Shown in pieces: positions 24,535-34,070 of a DNA stretch of 47,341 bases. Origin of the DNA: Hymenobacter sp. GTDB lineage: Bacteria > Bacteroidota > Bacteroidia > Cytophagales > Hymenobacteraceae. Location: positions 1 through 47,341 of the forward strand of contig JANXOE010000155.1 in assembly GCA_025353745.1 (NCBI GenBank), written 5' to 3'. The position numbers and the translations under genes are program-made. A model generated the notes under the pieces. The model ran no database searches. It was not told the origin of the DNA and saw nothing but the letters and a program-made list of their open reading frames with translations. Every line of letters starts with the position of its first letter. The first letter of the stretch is position 1.

Positions 24535-26274
24535 CTACAACGGCCGCTCCTTTTCGAGTTTGATTAATCGTTTGTCGGTGGGTTTGAGTTCAATGAGCAG
24601 CTCTATAAAACGCGGCGCGTTAAGCTCATATATTACCTCAGCAAACCCGTTAATTCTGAAAGCCATTACCTTCCTGTTCTTGAGCTTGACTTGGCTCATT
24701 ATTACGTCGTCATCTCCCGGGCATACAAGTAGGGAAGTTACACAGCCTCTCCACCCCATTTCGTTGCATAGTGCCAGTGCGAAGGCCTTTAATTTGTCGT
24801 CCTGAGTATAGTCGGCTTCCAGCAACCGCTGCTTGATAGAAGACGGGAGCTTGGATTTAAGCGTTGTAGGTTCTGGTGCAATAGCGGGCTCAGGCTCTTG
24901 GTTGATATCGGAGGCCATTTTTACTTCCTCAGTAACTACTTCCGGTTCGGGGGTAGCTGGCTGGCTGTCGTGTTGAACTGCTCCGTCAACTGGTGACTCG
25001 GTAGCCACCGCACTAATGCTTGAAGTATTGTAAGCAGATAGAGTTGACAGCACTTGAACCACTGTTTCTGCGGCTTGCATATCCAACGCCTCTGGCCGAA
25101 ACTCAAGACTAAGGCTTTTTCGCCCAACCAAAAGGCCTACGAAGGATGCGGCAGTGAGCATAACACCGTTATCAGCACCTGTCTCTTCTTGAGGCCATGC
25201 AAGCAGTTGGTGAGGGTCAGGGCGAAGCAGAAACAATAGAAGTGCCTTCGCAACATCGTAACCGGTACTCGGCTTGAATGGCTCGAATGCCTTTTCGCTT
25301 CGTATGTATCTACGAGCCCGGTCAAATATTTCAGCTAATAGGGCTCTCTCTTCGGATTTAATGCCCCATCCATCCAATTCTTGTTCAATCAGACTAAGGA
25401 TATCCAGGGTACGGCGCGAGGCTTGCCAGTCAAACCTATGTAATACACTTACAACGGCAGAGAATAGAATGCTGTTGGTATCAGGGCTGCCGCCGTTGCG
25501 GCTAAAGCCCTTCGGATAAAAGCCTTGCTGAAACCAGTAAGGGGTTCTGGTAGACGGTGAGGGTGATTTTTGTTGTGGTATCGTCGCCAGCTGTTCAATA
25601 TACTTTCTCTCGCGGAGGTCTCGGGTTCGTGAGGCGCATATAACCACTGCTCCGGATACACGGTCCATCCGTACAAAGTCAGCTGCACTCGGAACATCAA
25701 CAGGTGTTTGTGCAGCAAGCCAATCTTTAAGATTAGGCTCGCTATGGCCAGTAGCTACGAGTTGCGGTGATACCCGGTATAAATGGTCAGCATTGGGAAG
25801 CTCACTAAACGAGCGCAAGGAAAATTCACTTTTGCTCTGGTCGCTCAGAAAATGAATCGCGACAACAGAAGAGAAAGGGATTACTCCGGCCCACGCATAG
25901 CATCCTCCTTGAGCCGATTCGTGAGCGGTTTCATTTTCACTGAGGGTATAATGAAAAACGGGGGTGTGTGCAAGATAGATTTGTCTTGGATTGAGCTCTA
26001 CAACAACCGGATAACTGGTTTCCGGGTCGTGTTGGCTCACAAAATCAACAACATCTTGATAAAGCGGTGATGTGAAAAGCGGAATGCGGCCGGAGCATAG
26101 CTCCAGGAAGTCCGGATAGTACTTGTTGTCGTAAGACAAGACACTTCCTATAAAGCGACTTGTCAGCACTTCCCGCAAATTATAATGATTGGTGACGAAG
26201 AAAAGGGACTTCGCAGAGGGCCACCTCAAAACTTCATTCTGAGCAAAAAGAGAGTTTTCCATTATTTTCTCCAT
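24535..26274 (-). CDS. unknown 579-aa protein of the defence operon
   Basis: I do not recognise this family. Residues 1-200 are alpha/beta with a FFVTNHYNLREVLTSRFIGS start and a YPVVVELNPRQIYLAHTP strand pair, followed by GCYAWAGVIPFSSVVAIHFL; it could be an enzyme fold, but no catalytic motif stands out. Residues about 260-420 are helical (LFSAVVSVLHRFDWQ, RRTLDILSLIEQEL), then a proline/glutamate-rich linker (about 440-485), and a C-terminal helical domain with IKQRLLEADYTQDDK. It overlaps the upstream UvrD-like gene by 13 bp, so it belongs to the operon. Possible counterpart of DrmE, but only by position. Confidence 0.75.
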   Translation of the reverse strand: MEKIMENSLFAQNEVLRWPSAKSLFFVTNHYNLREVLTSRFIGSVLSYDNKYYPDFLELCSGRIPLFTSPLYQDVVDFVSQHDPETSYPVVVELNPRQIYLAHTPVFHYTLSENETAHESAQGGCYAWAGVIPFSSVVAIHFLSDQSKSEFSLRSFSELPNADHLYRVSPQLVATGHSEPNLKDWLAAQTPVDVPSAADFVRMDRVSGAVVICASRTRDLRERKYIEQLATIPQQKSPSPSTRTPYWFQQGFYPKGFSRNGGSPDTNSILFSAVVSVLHRFDWQASRRTLDILSLIEQELDGWGIKSEERALLAEIFDRARRYIRSEKAFEPFKPSTGYDVAKALLLFLLRPDPHQLLAWPQEETGADNGVMLTAASFVGLLVGRKSLSLEFRPEALDMQAAETVVQVLSTLSAYNTSSISAVATESPVDGAVQHDSQPATPEPEVVTEEVKMASDINQEPEPAIAPEPTTLKSKLPSSIKQRLLEADYTQDDKLKAFALALCNEMGWRGCVTSLLVCPGDDDVIMSQVKLKNRKVMAFRINGFAEVIYELNAPRFIELLIELKPTDKRLIKLEKERPL

Positions 26275-27353
26275 TCTACAAGTTCCTCAGGGAATAAGTT
26301 AAGAAGCTTAGGTTTGTCACTTCCCGAATACGTTATAAACAAGTGTTCGCGGGCTCTTGATAGAAGCACATAGAACATCATTTTGGTATCGAGAGATTCT
26401 AGGTCAAGCTGCAATTGGTTGATTTCAGGGATGAATACAGCGTCAAATTCCAGCCCTTTAGCGCTTTGAAATTGCACAAGCTTTATACCTGGACTATCAA
26501 AGTTCGGCATATCGTCTTTACCAGATTGGTAGGCTTGGACGGGGTTCTTGGTGCTGACTGCTGCGAGCTTCTTTTGTATCAGACCCTGTAGAGCGTGCCC
26601 TTTTGAGAAAATACCAATCTGCAAATGGGCATTATTCTTCTCGAAGGTGGTTATGAATTCGATTGCCGCATCCAAGTTAGGCGTCTGCTTTATAACGGGA
26701 AGATTCCCCCTCCTGTCAGGCAAGTCTGGTTTGCCGGTAGGTAATCCCGCATAGAAGTATGCTGCTACTTCAGCAATTTCTTTAGAATTACGGTAGTTAC
26801 GAGTCAGCTTGTGCTCGTTCTTTATGTTGCCCCGGCTTCTTATATCTGCGAAGGTCGATTGAGTTGAGGTAATGCGCTGGTTCTCATCAGCAAAAACCGT
26901 TAACTGGTCGGCCATGAATGAGACTGCAGTGTAGAAGTCGGGTGGCAGGTCCTGCCCCTCGTCAATTAGAAGGCAAGGTTTGGCATTGTCGGCTGTGGAC
27001 GCCATAATCAGCTTGGGCGTCATTTGGCTCCAATCATACATGAAACGGTCTATCTCAGGTGGATTGACTTTGAACTTGTCTCGGTAGGTTGTAAACACCC
27101 AACTATGATAGGTCAATATGCTTCCGGCGATGCTCAGTTCTCTGGCGGCACCGTTCGTGTAGCTGGTGAGTAGCTTCGATAGAGCCAATAAAATCGGCTT
27201 CTTCTTAAGCTTAGCGTACATAGACGCTCGATATAGGGCTATTACCGTTTTGCCGGTTCCGGGAGGGCCTGTGACCAGATAGTTCGTGGTCAATGGCAGA
27301 TTGTATATTTTATCCTGCTCAATGGACAGGTCACGAAAGTTAGGAAGTCTCAT
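26262..27353 (-). CDS. UvrD/Rep-like superfamily 1 helicase
   Basis: A 363-aa compact SF1 helicase or ATPase. Motifs in order: VTGPPGTGKTVIALYRA (Walker A), CLLIDEGQDLP (Walker B), a Q-rich VFADENQRITSTQS (motif III), LTRNYRNSKEIAEV (motif IV), QFQSAKGLEFDAVFIPEI (motif V) and YVLLSRAREHLFI (motif VI). The short size means it has little of the 1B/2B domains of UvrD, so it may act as a DNA translocase or loader within the complex. The start overlaps the drmB stop (ATGA, 4 nt) and its end overlaps the next gene, showing tight coupling. Confidence 0.9.
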   Translation of the reverse strand: MRLPNFRDLSIEQDKIYNLPLTTNYLVTGPPGTGKTVIALYRASMYAKLKKKPILLALSKLLTSYTNGAARELSIAGSILTYHSWVFTTYRDKFKVNPPEIDRFMYDWSQMTPKLIMASTADNAKPCLLIDEGQDLPPDFYTAVSFMADQLTVFADENQRITSTQSTFADIRSRGNIKNEHKLTRNYRNSKEIAEVAAYFYAGLPTGKPDLPDRRGNLPVIKQTPNLDAAIEFITTFEKNNAHLQIGIFSKGHALQGLIQKKLAAVSTKNPVQAYQSGKDDMPNFDSPGIKLVQFQSAKGLEFDAVFIPEINQLQLDLESLDTKMMFYVLLSRAREHLFITYSGSDKPKLLNLFPEELVEWRK

Positions 27354-29242
27354 TGCATCCTGGCGTGAAGAGTTGAAGCGTTGAGGGCAGTGGTCAATAC
27401 TGTCTCAAAAAAGCCCGGAATATTACCGTCACCAACAACCAGGGCACGGTCGAGGAGAAGGTTGAACGATTCGCAGCTGGTTTCAGCGACCAGTGAGCAG
27501 GCATGACATGAGGCCAAGTTCAAGCCATCGAGGCCTTGCCCCTTGCTCTCCATGCAAATGGGGTCGGTAGAACACCACGCCGCATCCTGCAGGGCAGTTA
27601 GCATTGTGCTGGTGAGACGGTTTGCCTCCGCCTGGCGAGATAGGCCACCAAGGGTGCCCTCCGCGTCGCCGGCAGCGGTATAAATGAGAATACCGGCACG
27701 AGGGCTGCCTTCCATCGGCGTCTTGCAATAAATCCGCTCACGCAAGGACGCTGAAGCGTAACCGCATTCGAAAGCCAACCTTCTTATGAGAATGTGAGCC
27801 AGTGTATGGAGCAAAACGTAGCGCGGGCTCGCATTGGGCAGAAGCGGTGCGTATGCACTATTCACCTTGCGCGCTTCTAATGTTCCGATACGGTCAGCAA
27901 TGACCTTTTTGCCTTCCCACGCTTGCAGCTCTTCTTCATTAAGCGTGATGAAGACGCCCTCGCCGAAGACCTCCGTAGCCGGCAGCCAATCATCCTTTTT
28001 GCCGACATCCGGCGGAATTGATTTGCTTTCAGAACCCTCCGCTTTTCCGCCCGGCTGATACCTATAGAATTCAGTTAGAGCTCGTACTTCCCTGAGCTTT
28101 ACGACGGACACAACTTTGCCGATTAATTCAGCAAGTCCGGAGCCACTACCACCTTTCGGTAAGCTTATGTGCTTGGTGACGAAAGTGTCAAGGTCGTGCT
28201 GTTCCGGGTTTGGTTCGGTAAGCGCACACCATTCCTCATACTCAATCGTGTCGTGTGGACCTGCTGCGCTTTCTTCAAACCGGTCAGGGTAAAGCTCTTT
28301 CAGCACATCCTTCGGCGTGCAGTTCAGCATTTCACAAATTCTGGGTATCACTATATTCTCAAAATCTGTGTTACCTGCTTGGCCGACAAGAATTTTGAAT
28401 ACGTCATTTTCACGAATACGCGCCGGGAGGTCTTCGTTTTTTTGCTGATGATAAGATTCCGGTGGAATCGTTATGGCAGAACGGATAATCGGGTAGTACA
28501 CATTGCCAGCGCCACGCTGAACAACATGCAAGTCGCGCAGGCACTCCTGCGCATCATCCCCCCTTTGCCATGGTTGTTTGCCACTACACTTGACTCCGAT
28601 TAGAGACAGGGCTTTGGGTGCCGTTATGCCGCCTAAATGACGGAATGCACCGCATTGGCTGCATTTAATAGCAACTGACTCCAGACCACTTGTATTACCA
28701 GGGCTTGTTATAAACTTCAGGTCCTCTGAACGGCAGGTCTTCTGCTCATCCTTAGTGGTTTTGGAGTGAGCCCATCTGGACCACGGTACATCTGACATAT
28801 GGCCGTGGTCACATATACTGATGAAACGCATGGGTGTGAGTTTGCTTTTGCCTTTACAAAAGCTGCACGCCGGCGAGCCACCGGAGCCCGCGCGTTCGTC
28901 CTCAAACTTCCACTTCTTCATGCGCCTACATTTGGAGCAGAAAAGCCACTGCGGAAAACGCATGTAAGGCAAAGTGTTCAGCAATTGGCTGACATTGGCG
29001 GGCCTGTAACTGCTGGTTTGCTTCCGGGGCTCGTACAGCTTTCTAATCATTATCCCGGAGGCCCGCAGGTCGGCGACCAGTCTTTGAGCTTTTATGGACC
29101 TGCCTCGGCCTTTATATTCCTCCCTGGTCCAGTAGGTCGTATCGCATAATACCAGGGATTCACCCAGGATATCATAGATAGCGCCTACTCCAAAGGTTGA
29201 GACTGCCTGGGAAAGCCGAATAGAACGGTTGATGTCTGACAT
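27350..29242 (-). CDS. drmB: DISARM-type protein DrmB (DUF1998 family)
   Basis: A 630-aa protein from ATG 29242. It starts with IRLSQAVSTFGVGAIYDI, and contains several Cys-rich zinc sites: LFCSKCRRMKKWK, CSFCKGKS, CDHGHMSDVPW and CSQCG. The C-terminal third has LLHTLAHILIRRLAFECGYA and AGILIYTAAGDAEGTLGGL, followed by late CHACSL and CESFN cysteines, the DUF1998 pattern. In DISARM, DrmB works with DrmA, probably in loading or DNA handling at the core complex. It starts 11 bp after the drmA stop, and its stop overlaps the next start by 4 nt. A start at 29290 is possible but overlaps drmA. Confidence 0.88.
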   Translation of the reverse strand: MSDINRSIRLSQAVSTFGVGAIYDILGESLVLCDTTYWTREEYKGRGRSIKAQRLVADLRASGIMIRKLYEPRKQTSSYRPANVSQLLNTLPYMRFPQWLFCSKCRRMKKWKFEDERAGSGGSPACSFCKGKSKLTPMRFISICDHGHMSDVPWSRWAHSKTTKDEQKTCRSEDLKFITSPGNTSGLESVAIKCSQCGAFRHLGGITAPKALSLIGVKCSGKQPWQRGDDAQECLRDLHVVQRGAGNVYYPIIRSAITIPPESYHQQKNEDLPARIRENDVFKILVGQAGNTDFENIVIPRICEMLNCTPKDVLKELYPDRFEESAAGPHDTIEYEEWCALTEPNPEQHDLDTFVTKHISLPKGGSGSGLAELIGKVVSVVKLREVRALTEFYRYQPGGKAEGSESKSIPPDVGKKDDWLPATEVFGEGVFITLNEEELQAWEGKKVIADRIGTLEARKVNSAYAPLLPNASPRYVLLHTLAHILIRRLAFECGYASASLRERIYCKTPMEGSPRAGILIYTAAGDAEGTLGGLSRQAEANRLTSTMLTALQDAAWCSTDPICMESKGQGLDGLNLASCHACSLVAETSCESFNLLLDRALVVGDGNIPGFFETVLTTALNASTLHARMQ

Positions 29243-29253
29243 ATGGAATACTG

Positions 29254-32200
29254 TTAATACCTGCTTTGACCTATCACTGAAATGCCGCATTCAGCATCCA
29301 CGTTTCGCATCGAATTAAGGGTGGGCCAGCCTTCTCCCGGCTCTCCAAAATCTTTGAGAAGCATAATGGTCGGCCGCTCACCTTTGTAAACCAGCGGGTA
29401 GTGCTCTATAGCCGCTCTTTGAGCAAGGTCGTGCCATTCATCTACCAGCCTTTGCAGGTGTTTTACAGTGCCACTTGCTTCCTCCGGGTCCTTAATTGCT
29501 GCCTGGGCTGCCAGTATTGATACTGCTCGTACCACTTCAGGATTGTGCTTGTCAAACCTCTTTGCAGCATCGTTACCGCTTAATCCTACACCATGCCTGA
29601 TGAGAATAACCAGCGCTGCATGGAGTGCCCGGTTGCGTGCGGGCAATGAGAATGGGGTGACACTTGTTGGCTCTACAAACCGGTAGATTGAAGCATGATA
29701 AGGCAAAAATGCTTCGTAGTGGGAACGGTCACGCGGCTTGGATGCGGCGTAGTGGGTCACTACAAGGCCGGGAATTTTGCCACGGCCCACGCGGCTGCTG
29801 GCCTGGATGTACTCGGATGTGGTTTTGGGCTGGCCGCTCATCATCATTAGCCCAAGCCGCGGTACATCGACCCCGACGGAAAACATATTGGTGCAGGCCA
29901 GTATGGAGACTGCGCCATCAGCATCATAGCGATTATCCATGCGAGCTAAGCTGGCCGGAATTTCGCCCGCGTTCAGGTTGCTCGTTAGTTCCAGGACTTG
30001 GTCGTCCAGAATGTCCCTTGCCTTCCCTGCGGTCGATGATATGATTTTAATTCTGGCCGGGATGTCGTCTCGAGCGAAAGAAACCGTCTTCCCAAGCTCG
30101 CGCAAACTCAAATGATAAATAACGAGAGTCCAGTAGGCGTCCTTCTCGGCATCTGTCAAATCCTCTTCCTCGATAGCCTGCTGCAGAGCTGCGGCGGTGC
30201 GCACCGACGATGTAGCAGACCGGTGGTTGGCAGACATGATGCCGACATACAAACGGCCCTTGGTAGAGGTGTCTGTTTTTGCAAAAAATGAATCATCTGC
30301 TGTTAGTCCTGAAGGTGGAAACAGCGCTACGTTTCGCCCAAAAAGGCCTTTCACTTGTTCTCCGGCGCTACGGATGGTAGCTGTAGAAGCAATGATTTTC
30401 GGTTTAGCCCCGTGAAAGCTCATCAACGCTTCAATCGCACTCTCATAAAGGCCGACTGTAGTGCCCAATGGCCCTGAAAGCAAGTGTAATTCGTCCTGTA
30501 TGACCAGCGTGGGGGGAAGGTATTGACTCCCACCAAAGAATGCCCCTCCACCTGCCACCCAAGCCAGTTGAGCAAACTTGTCGACTGTACCGATGAGGAA
30601 CGAAGGAGGATTATCGTATAGGTCTTCGTCGACAACTGATGCCGGAATGCTATCGTGGAATGCGCAGGAATCTGTTGGGCAAAATGCCTTAAATGAAGTG
30701 TTGTCGCATTTAAAACCGTAGTCTCCAGAATCTTCTACCCGCCGGCCGGGAAGCAGCTCTGTGCCACACCAAGGACAAGACTCAATTTGAAACGGATTTT
30801 TATTGGCTGGAAAATCCTCTTCCAGGAGGTCAGTCATTTTTTCACATGCCTGCTGGTATTTGTTCGGAGAAGCTGCTCTACCGGCCCAGAAGCCAATGGT
30901 TATTGGTATCGTGCCTAGTGTTTCCGGGGCTTGCCGCCTTAATAGTTCGCATGCACACATCAACCTTGCTGCACGCTGGAACTGTTGAGAAGTGAGCAGA
31001 CGAAGGGTGTAACGCGTGATGACTGCAGTACCAGCCCCCTTGTCTTTGTGGATAATGCGCCGACGGAAAATCTCGAACGCAGCAACTGCTAAGTATGCTT
31101 CGGTTTTTCCTCCGCCGGTGGGAAACCAAATCAAATCGACAGTATCTCTGCTGCTGCTGGCCTCATTGCCAATGGACTCAACAGTAAGCAACTGGAAGGC
31201 CAGCTGAAAAGGACGCCACTTGTACGAGAGGGTGTAGTAGTCTTGTGCGGAAGTGTTAGCCTTGTTGCGTTCGTAGCGGGTGCCGGCCAGGTCTTTGCCG
31301 CCGTGACGCATTTGCATCAACATTGCCAGATTCGCGAGCCGAAATGCCTGCCAAGCGGTAGCATCAGTAGCCAGGTATTGTACCCCTGAGCGCATTCGGC
31401 CTAAAGCTGCGGCCAGCCTGGATACTATTCGGCCTTTTGCCGGTGCCAGTCGTTCAGTTATGTCTTTGTGGTTAGAATCAAGCTCATCTATCCAACCGGC
31501 GTAGAGTTCTGTAAATGCCTCTAGCTCCCCTATGATGACACTTTGAGGAATAGTTGTGTCCGCTAAGCGGGCGACTGTGAGAATGTCCGGATTCTCCTTT
31601 AAGTCGTGGGTCATTGCCGCCACATCTGCGGTAGGCATAACCTGGGTTTTGATATACTGTGGCGCAGAGGACTTGATTTCCCACTCAGCTGAGCAGCCAT
31701 GTCCGATAGCGTAAACCTTGTTGCGGCGATATAAGAGCTGCAGCTCCTGCTCCTCATCTTCTGTCGTGAGCAGATTTACCGACGGGTACTCTTGAATCTC
31801 GGCAAATGGCAGGCTGCATGTGAAACCTGCTTGACACAAACAGTCCTCTCCTCTTACCTCAGCTTTAGCGCTGCTGGCGGTGTTGACCAGTGTAATGGTT
31901 ACGAGGAAGCCGGTGCTCAAGGCACGCCAGTGAGCACATAACTCAGCGGAATTTGCCAGCACTTTGTGCGTGGTTCTTCCTCCTTTCTGAGAATCACATT
32001 GTAGTCTTACTACCTCGGGGTCCTTCTCTGTGGCTAGCGGCGTGCGTTGCCAAGCGCCAGCGCGTGAACCCTTCTCTTTGATATAGCGGGCCGCATATAG
32101 GTGTACGTCAACCTTAGGCTCGCCCACAAAAAAGAATGACACACCCATAGAACTGGGCATGTATTGACCGGCTAAAGTGACCGGGTCATCGGTAAGCAGG

Positions 32201-32448
32201 TCGGAGGAATTGTCTTCGGATTCTTCTTCCTCTTCATCTTGACTAGCCGAGGAAGCATCCTGTGGAAACAGTACACCCATGGTGTACCGTTTGTGGGGCG
32301 GCTCTCCGTCGAGCTCCTCTTTTTCTCCTCCTACCGGACCTACCAGCTCACGACGCAGGTATTCTACTAGTAGTTGGCGGCCTTCAATTACAGTTTCATC
32401 TGTGAGTGTGGTCTCATCAGGTAAATAGGGTGGTAGCTGTCCCTTCAT
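29254..32448 (-). CDS. drmA: DISARM-type helicase DrmA
   Basis: A 1064-aa SF2 helicase-like ATPase. The N-terminal 430 residues contain an acidic region (residues 72-80) and a beta-rich domain with GVLFPQD. Helicase motifs: WFPTGGGKTEAYL (Walker A, 441-453), VIQDELHLLSGPLGTTVGLY (DE-x-H box), STATI (III), and ASSRVGRG (VI); a zinc site lies at CPWCGTELLPG. DrmA is the core motor that with DrmB scans DNA and blocks phage entry. It starts 14 bp after the NERD-UvrD stop. Length is usual for DrmA. Confidence 0.88.
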   Translation of the reverse strand: MKGQLPPYLPDETTLTDETVIEGRQLLVEYLRRELVGPVGGEKEELDGEPPHKRYTMGVLFPQDASSASQDEEEEESEDNSSDLLTDDPVTLAGQYMPSSMGVSFFFVGEPKVDVHLYAARYIKEKGSRAGAWQRTPLATEKDPEVVRLQCDSQKGGRTTHKVLANSAELCAHWRALSTGFLVTITLVNTASSAKAEVRGEDCLCQAGFTCSLPFAEIQEYPSVNLLTTEDEEQELQLLYRRNKVYAIGHGCSAEWEIKSSAPQYIKTQVMPTADVAAMTHDLKENPDILTVARLADTTIPQSVIIGELEAFTELYAGWIDELDSNHKDITERLAPAKGRIVSRLAAALGRMRSGVQYLATDATAWQAFRLANLAMLMQMRHGGKDLAGTRYERNKANTSAQDYYTLSYKWRPFQLAFQLLTVESIGNEASSSRDTVDLIWFPTGGGKTEAYLAVAAFEIFRRRIIHKDKGAGTAVITRYTLRLLTSQQFQRAARLMCACELLRRQAPETLGTIPITIGFWAGRAASPNKYQQACEKMTDLLEEDFPANKNPFQIESCPWCGTELLPGRRVEDSGDYGFKCDNTSFKAFCPTDSCAFHDSIPASVVDEDLYDNPPSFLIGTVDKFAQLAWVAGGGAFFGGSQYLPPTLVIQDELHLLSGPLGTTVGLYESAIEALMSFHGAKPKIIASTATIRSAGEQVKGLFGRNVALFPPSGLTADDSFFAKTDTSTKGRLYVGIMSANHRSATSSVRTAAALQQAIEEEDLTDAEKDAYWTLVIYHLSLRELGKTVSFARDDIPARIKIISSTAGKARDILDDQVLELTSNLNAGEIPASLARMDNRYDADGAVSILACTNMFSVGVDVPRLGLMMMSGQPKTTSEYIQASSRVGRGKIPGLVVTHYAASKPRDRSHYEAFLPYHASIYRFVEPTSVTPFSLPARNRALHAALVILIRHGVGLSGNDAAKRFDKHNPEVVRAVSILAAQAAIKDPEEASGTVKHLQRLVDEWHDLAQRAAIEHYPLVYKGERPTIMLLKDFGEPGEGWPTLNSMRNVDAECGISVIGQSRY

Positions 32449-32462
32449 GTAAGCAGTAGCGT

Positions 32463-34070
32463 TTAAATCAATGAAAAATTATTAAGCATGGACTGATTAA
32501 CAGTTGATTGTAAATCTTGATGAAGGATGATTGTCAAACCTACTCGTGCGCGTGTCATTGCCACATAGATGGTGCTTACATCTTCCTTTTGAAAGTGACA
32601 GGCCTCAAAGTCAACCAGGAAAATAAACTTATTCTCCAGGCCTTTGAAGTCGGCAACAGTAGCGAAGGTGAGGTGACCGTCCGGAAAACGGCCTACGTTC
32701 GTCGGGGCCAGTGTCAGTAGTTGGTTTGCAAGCTTGCGAGTGAGCCCTGACGCTATTGAGTCGCGAAGAGGTCGTGGCGACAGAATGGTTATGTCTCCAA
32801 CTGATACATCGTCTTCAAGCAGCCGATAGATTGATTTTTCTAACTGGGCGAGCCCTGCCGCTTTGTGCTCAACGTATAAGTAGTTGACCTTAGGACCGTC
32901 GCCGGCTGCAGGTTTGCCCAGGTCAGCAGCTGTAAGAAGGCGGGTCTGGTTGACGATGTTAAGCGTATTGCGGCAGTTGCGGTGCAGTTCAAGCCAAACG
33001 ATGTTATAGGAGCCCAACAGCTCTAGGGCTTCTTGCTCATAGTCCCCGTAAACCCCGCTTTGGTTATTTATATCGTAAAAAATCCGCCAGCGGCCTTTTT
33101 CGAGGCCACCTTTTACGCAGTTGTCCAGCTTAGCCAGATTTGATATATTCAGAATATCCTGCCCTTCATCTACAATAAGGACATCGTGGGGCGCCACCTG
33201 GTGCAGGTGGTCAGCAGCGGCTATGGTAATACCAATAGTAGCCCTGCTGCGCAGAAATTCTACAAGAACCAGGCTCTTGCATACGAATAGCACGGTTTCG
33301 TTATGCTCTACGTGTCGTCGGGCTATTTCGAGAGCAAGGAACGTCTTGCCGGTACCAGCGCCGCCTGCGCACAAAATGCGTGGGTTTCGCTCTATCGCAT
33401 CCAGCCGCTCATACTGCTCCTCGGTAAGAGCTGCGACTTCACGGTCAAGCTCGTCAGCGCGATTAGCAAGTGTAGGGGCAATATCAAATTTTGGCCTTAG
33501 GTATTGAGCAATGCGCTCAACCTCGCGTGGTTCCAATTGCTGAGTGTACTGGCGCTTAGATTGCCAGTAAGCCGTAAGCTTCTTCAGGAACCGCAATAAA
33601 GAGGCATCGTTCTCATATGAACGAGCATCGAAAACTATATCTGAAGGCCATTCCGGTGTGACGACTTCAAAAGTGCAATCAGGAAATGCTACGCCGTGGC
33701 CGACAGTGAATTTAGTTAGCTTATCGTTTGCAAAGCGTGCTTGAATCTGCTTTACCAACGAATGAACACCAGAACGGGCCTGGTCGAAAGGTCCTTCGCT
33801 TTTCTTGTGAACAGCCTCGTAGCGGTCGGTAAATGTCCAGACTCCCTCGGCAGTACGTCGTACTACTCCACCTTTTACTTCTAAAGCGTAGAGCCCATCT
33901 GTTGAAAGAATAACAAAGTCTAACTCGCCCTCGGCTTTGTACTGATGCTCAGATAATCTGAGTGAGTGAAAGCAAATGCCGTCGAACTCTATATTTTGGA
34001 AAGAGCGGAACAGTCGACGCTCGGCATTGCTCTGGATGCTGGTAGGCACCGAAGATGGAATAATGCGCAT
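32463..34070 (-). CDS. NERD-domain UvrD-like helicase
   Basis: A 535-aa fusion. The N-terminal NERD (nuclease-related) domain spans about residues 10-130: AERRLFRSF, EGELDFVIL with Asp51, and LYALEVKGG with E64-x-K66, a PD-(D/E)XK-type triad. The UvrD-like part has CAGGAGTGKTFLALEIA (Walker A), VLIVDEGQDIL (Walker B), LELHRNCRNTLNIVNQ (IV), FATVADFKGLENKFIFLV (V) and YVAMTRARVGLTIIL (VI). It is the first gene of the five-gene minus-strand operon. A TACTTTG at 34094-34100 (minus) 24 bp upstream may be its -7 box. The 14-bp gap to drmA supports cotranscription. Confidence 0.9.
   Translation of the reverse strand: MRIIPSSVPTSIQSNAERRLFRSFQNIEFDGICFHSLRLSEHQYKAEGELDFVILSTDGLYALEVKGGVVRRTAEGVWTFTDRYEAVHKKSEGPFDQARSGVHSLVKQIQARFANDKLTKFTVGHGVAFPDCTFEVVTPEWPSDIVFDARSYENDASLLRFLKKLTAYWQSKRQYTQQLEPREVERIAQYLRPKFDIAPTLANRADELDREVAALTEEQYERLDAIERNPRILCAGGAGTGKTFLALEIARRHVEHNETVLFVCKSLVLVEFLRSRATIGITIAAADHLHQVAPHDVLIVDEGQDILNISNLAKLDNCVKGGLEKGRWRIFYDINNQSGVYGDYEQEALELLGSYNIVWLELHRNCRNTLNIVNQTRLLTAADLGKPAAGDGPKVNYLYVEHKAAGLAQLEKSIYRLLEDDVSVGDITILSPRPLRDSIASGLTRKLANQLLTLAPTNVGRFPDGHLTFATVADFKGLENKFIFLVDFEACHFQKEDVSTIYVAMTRARVGLTIILHQDLQSTVNQSMLNNFSLI

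Noticed and set aside
20834..34070. Presence of DrmC (phospholipase-D nuclease) or a DrmE
   Set aside because: No H-x-K-x-x-x-x-D motif was found in any of the proteins of this block; I therefore do not call a complete DISARM.
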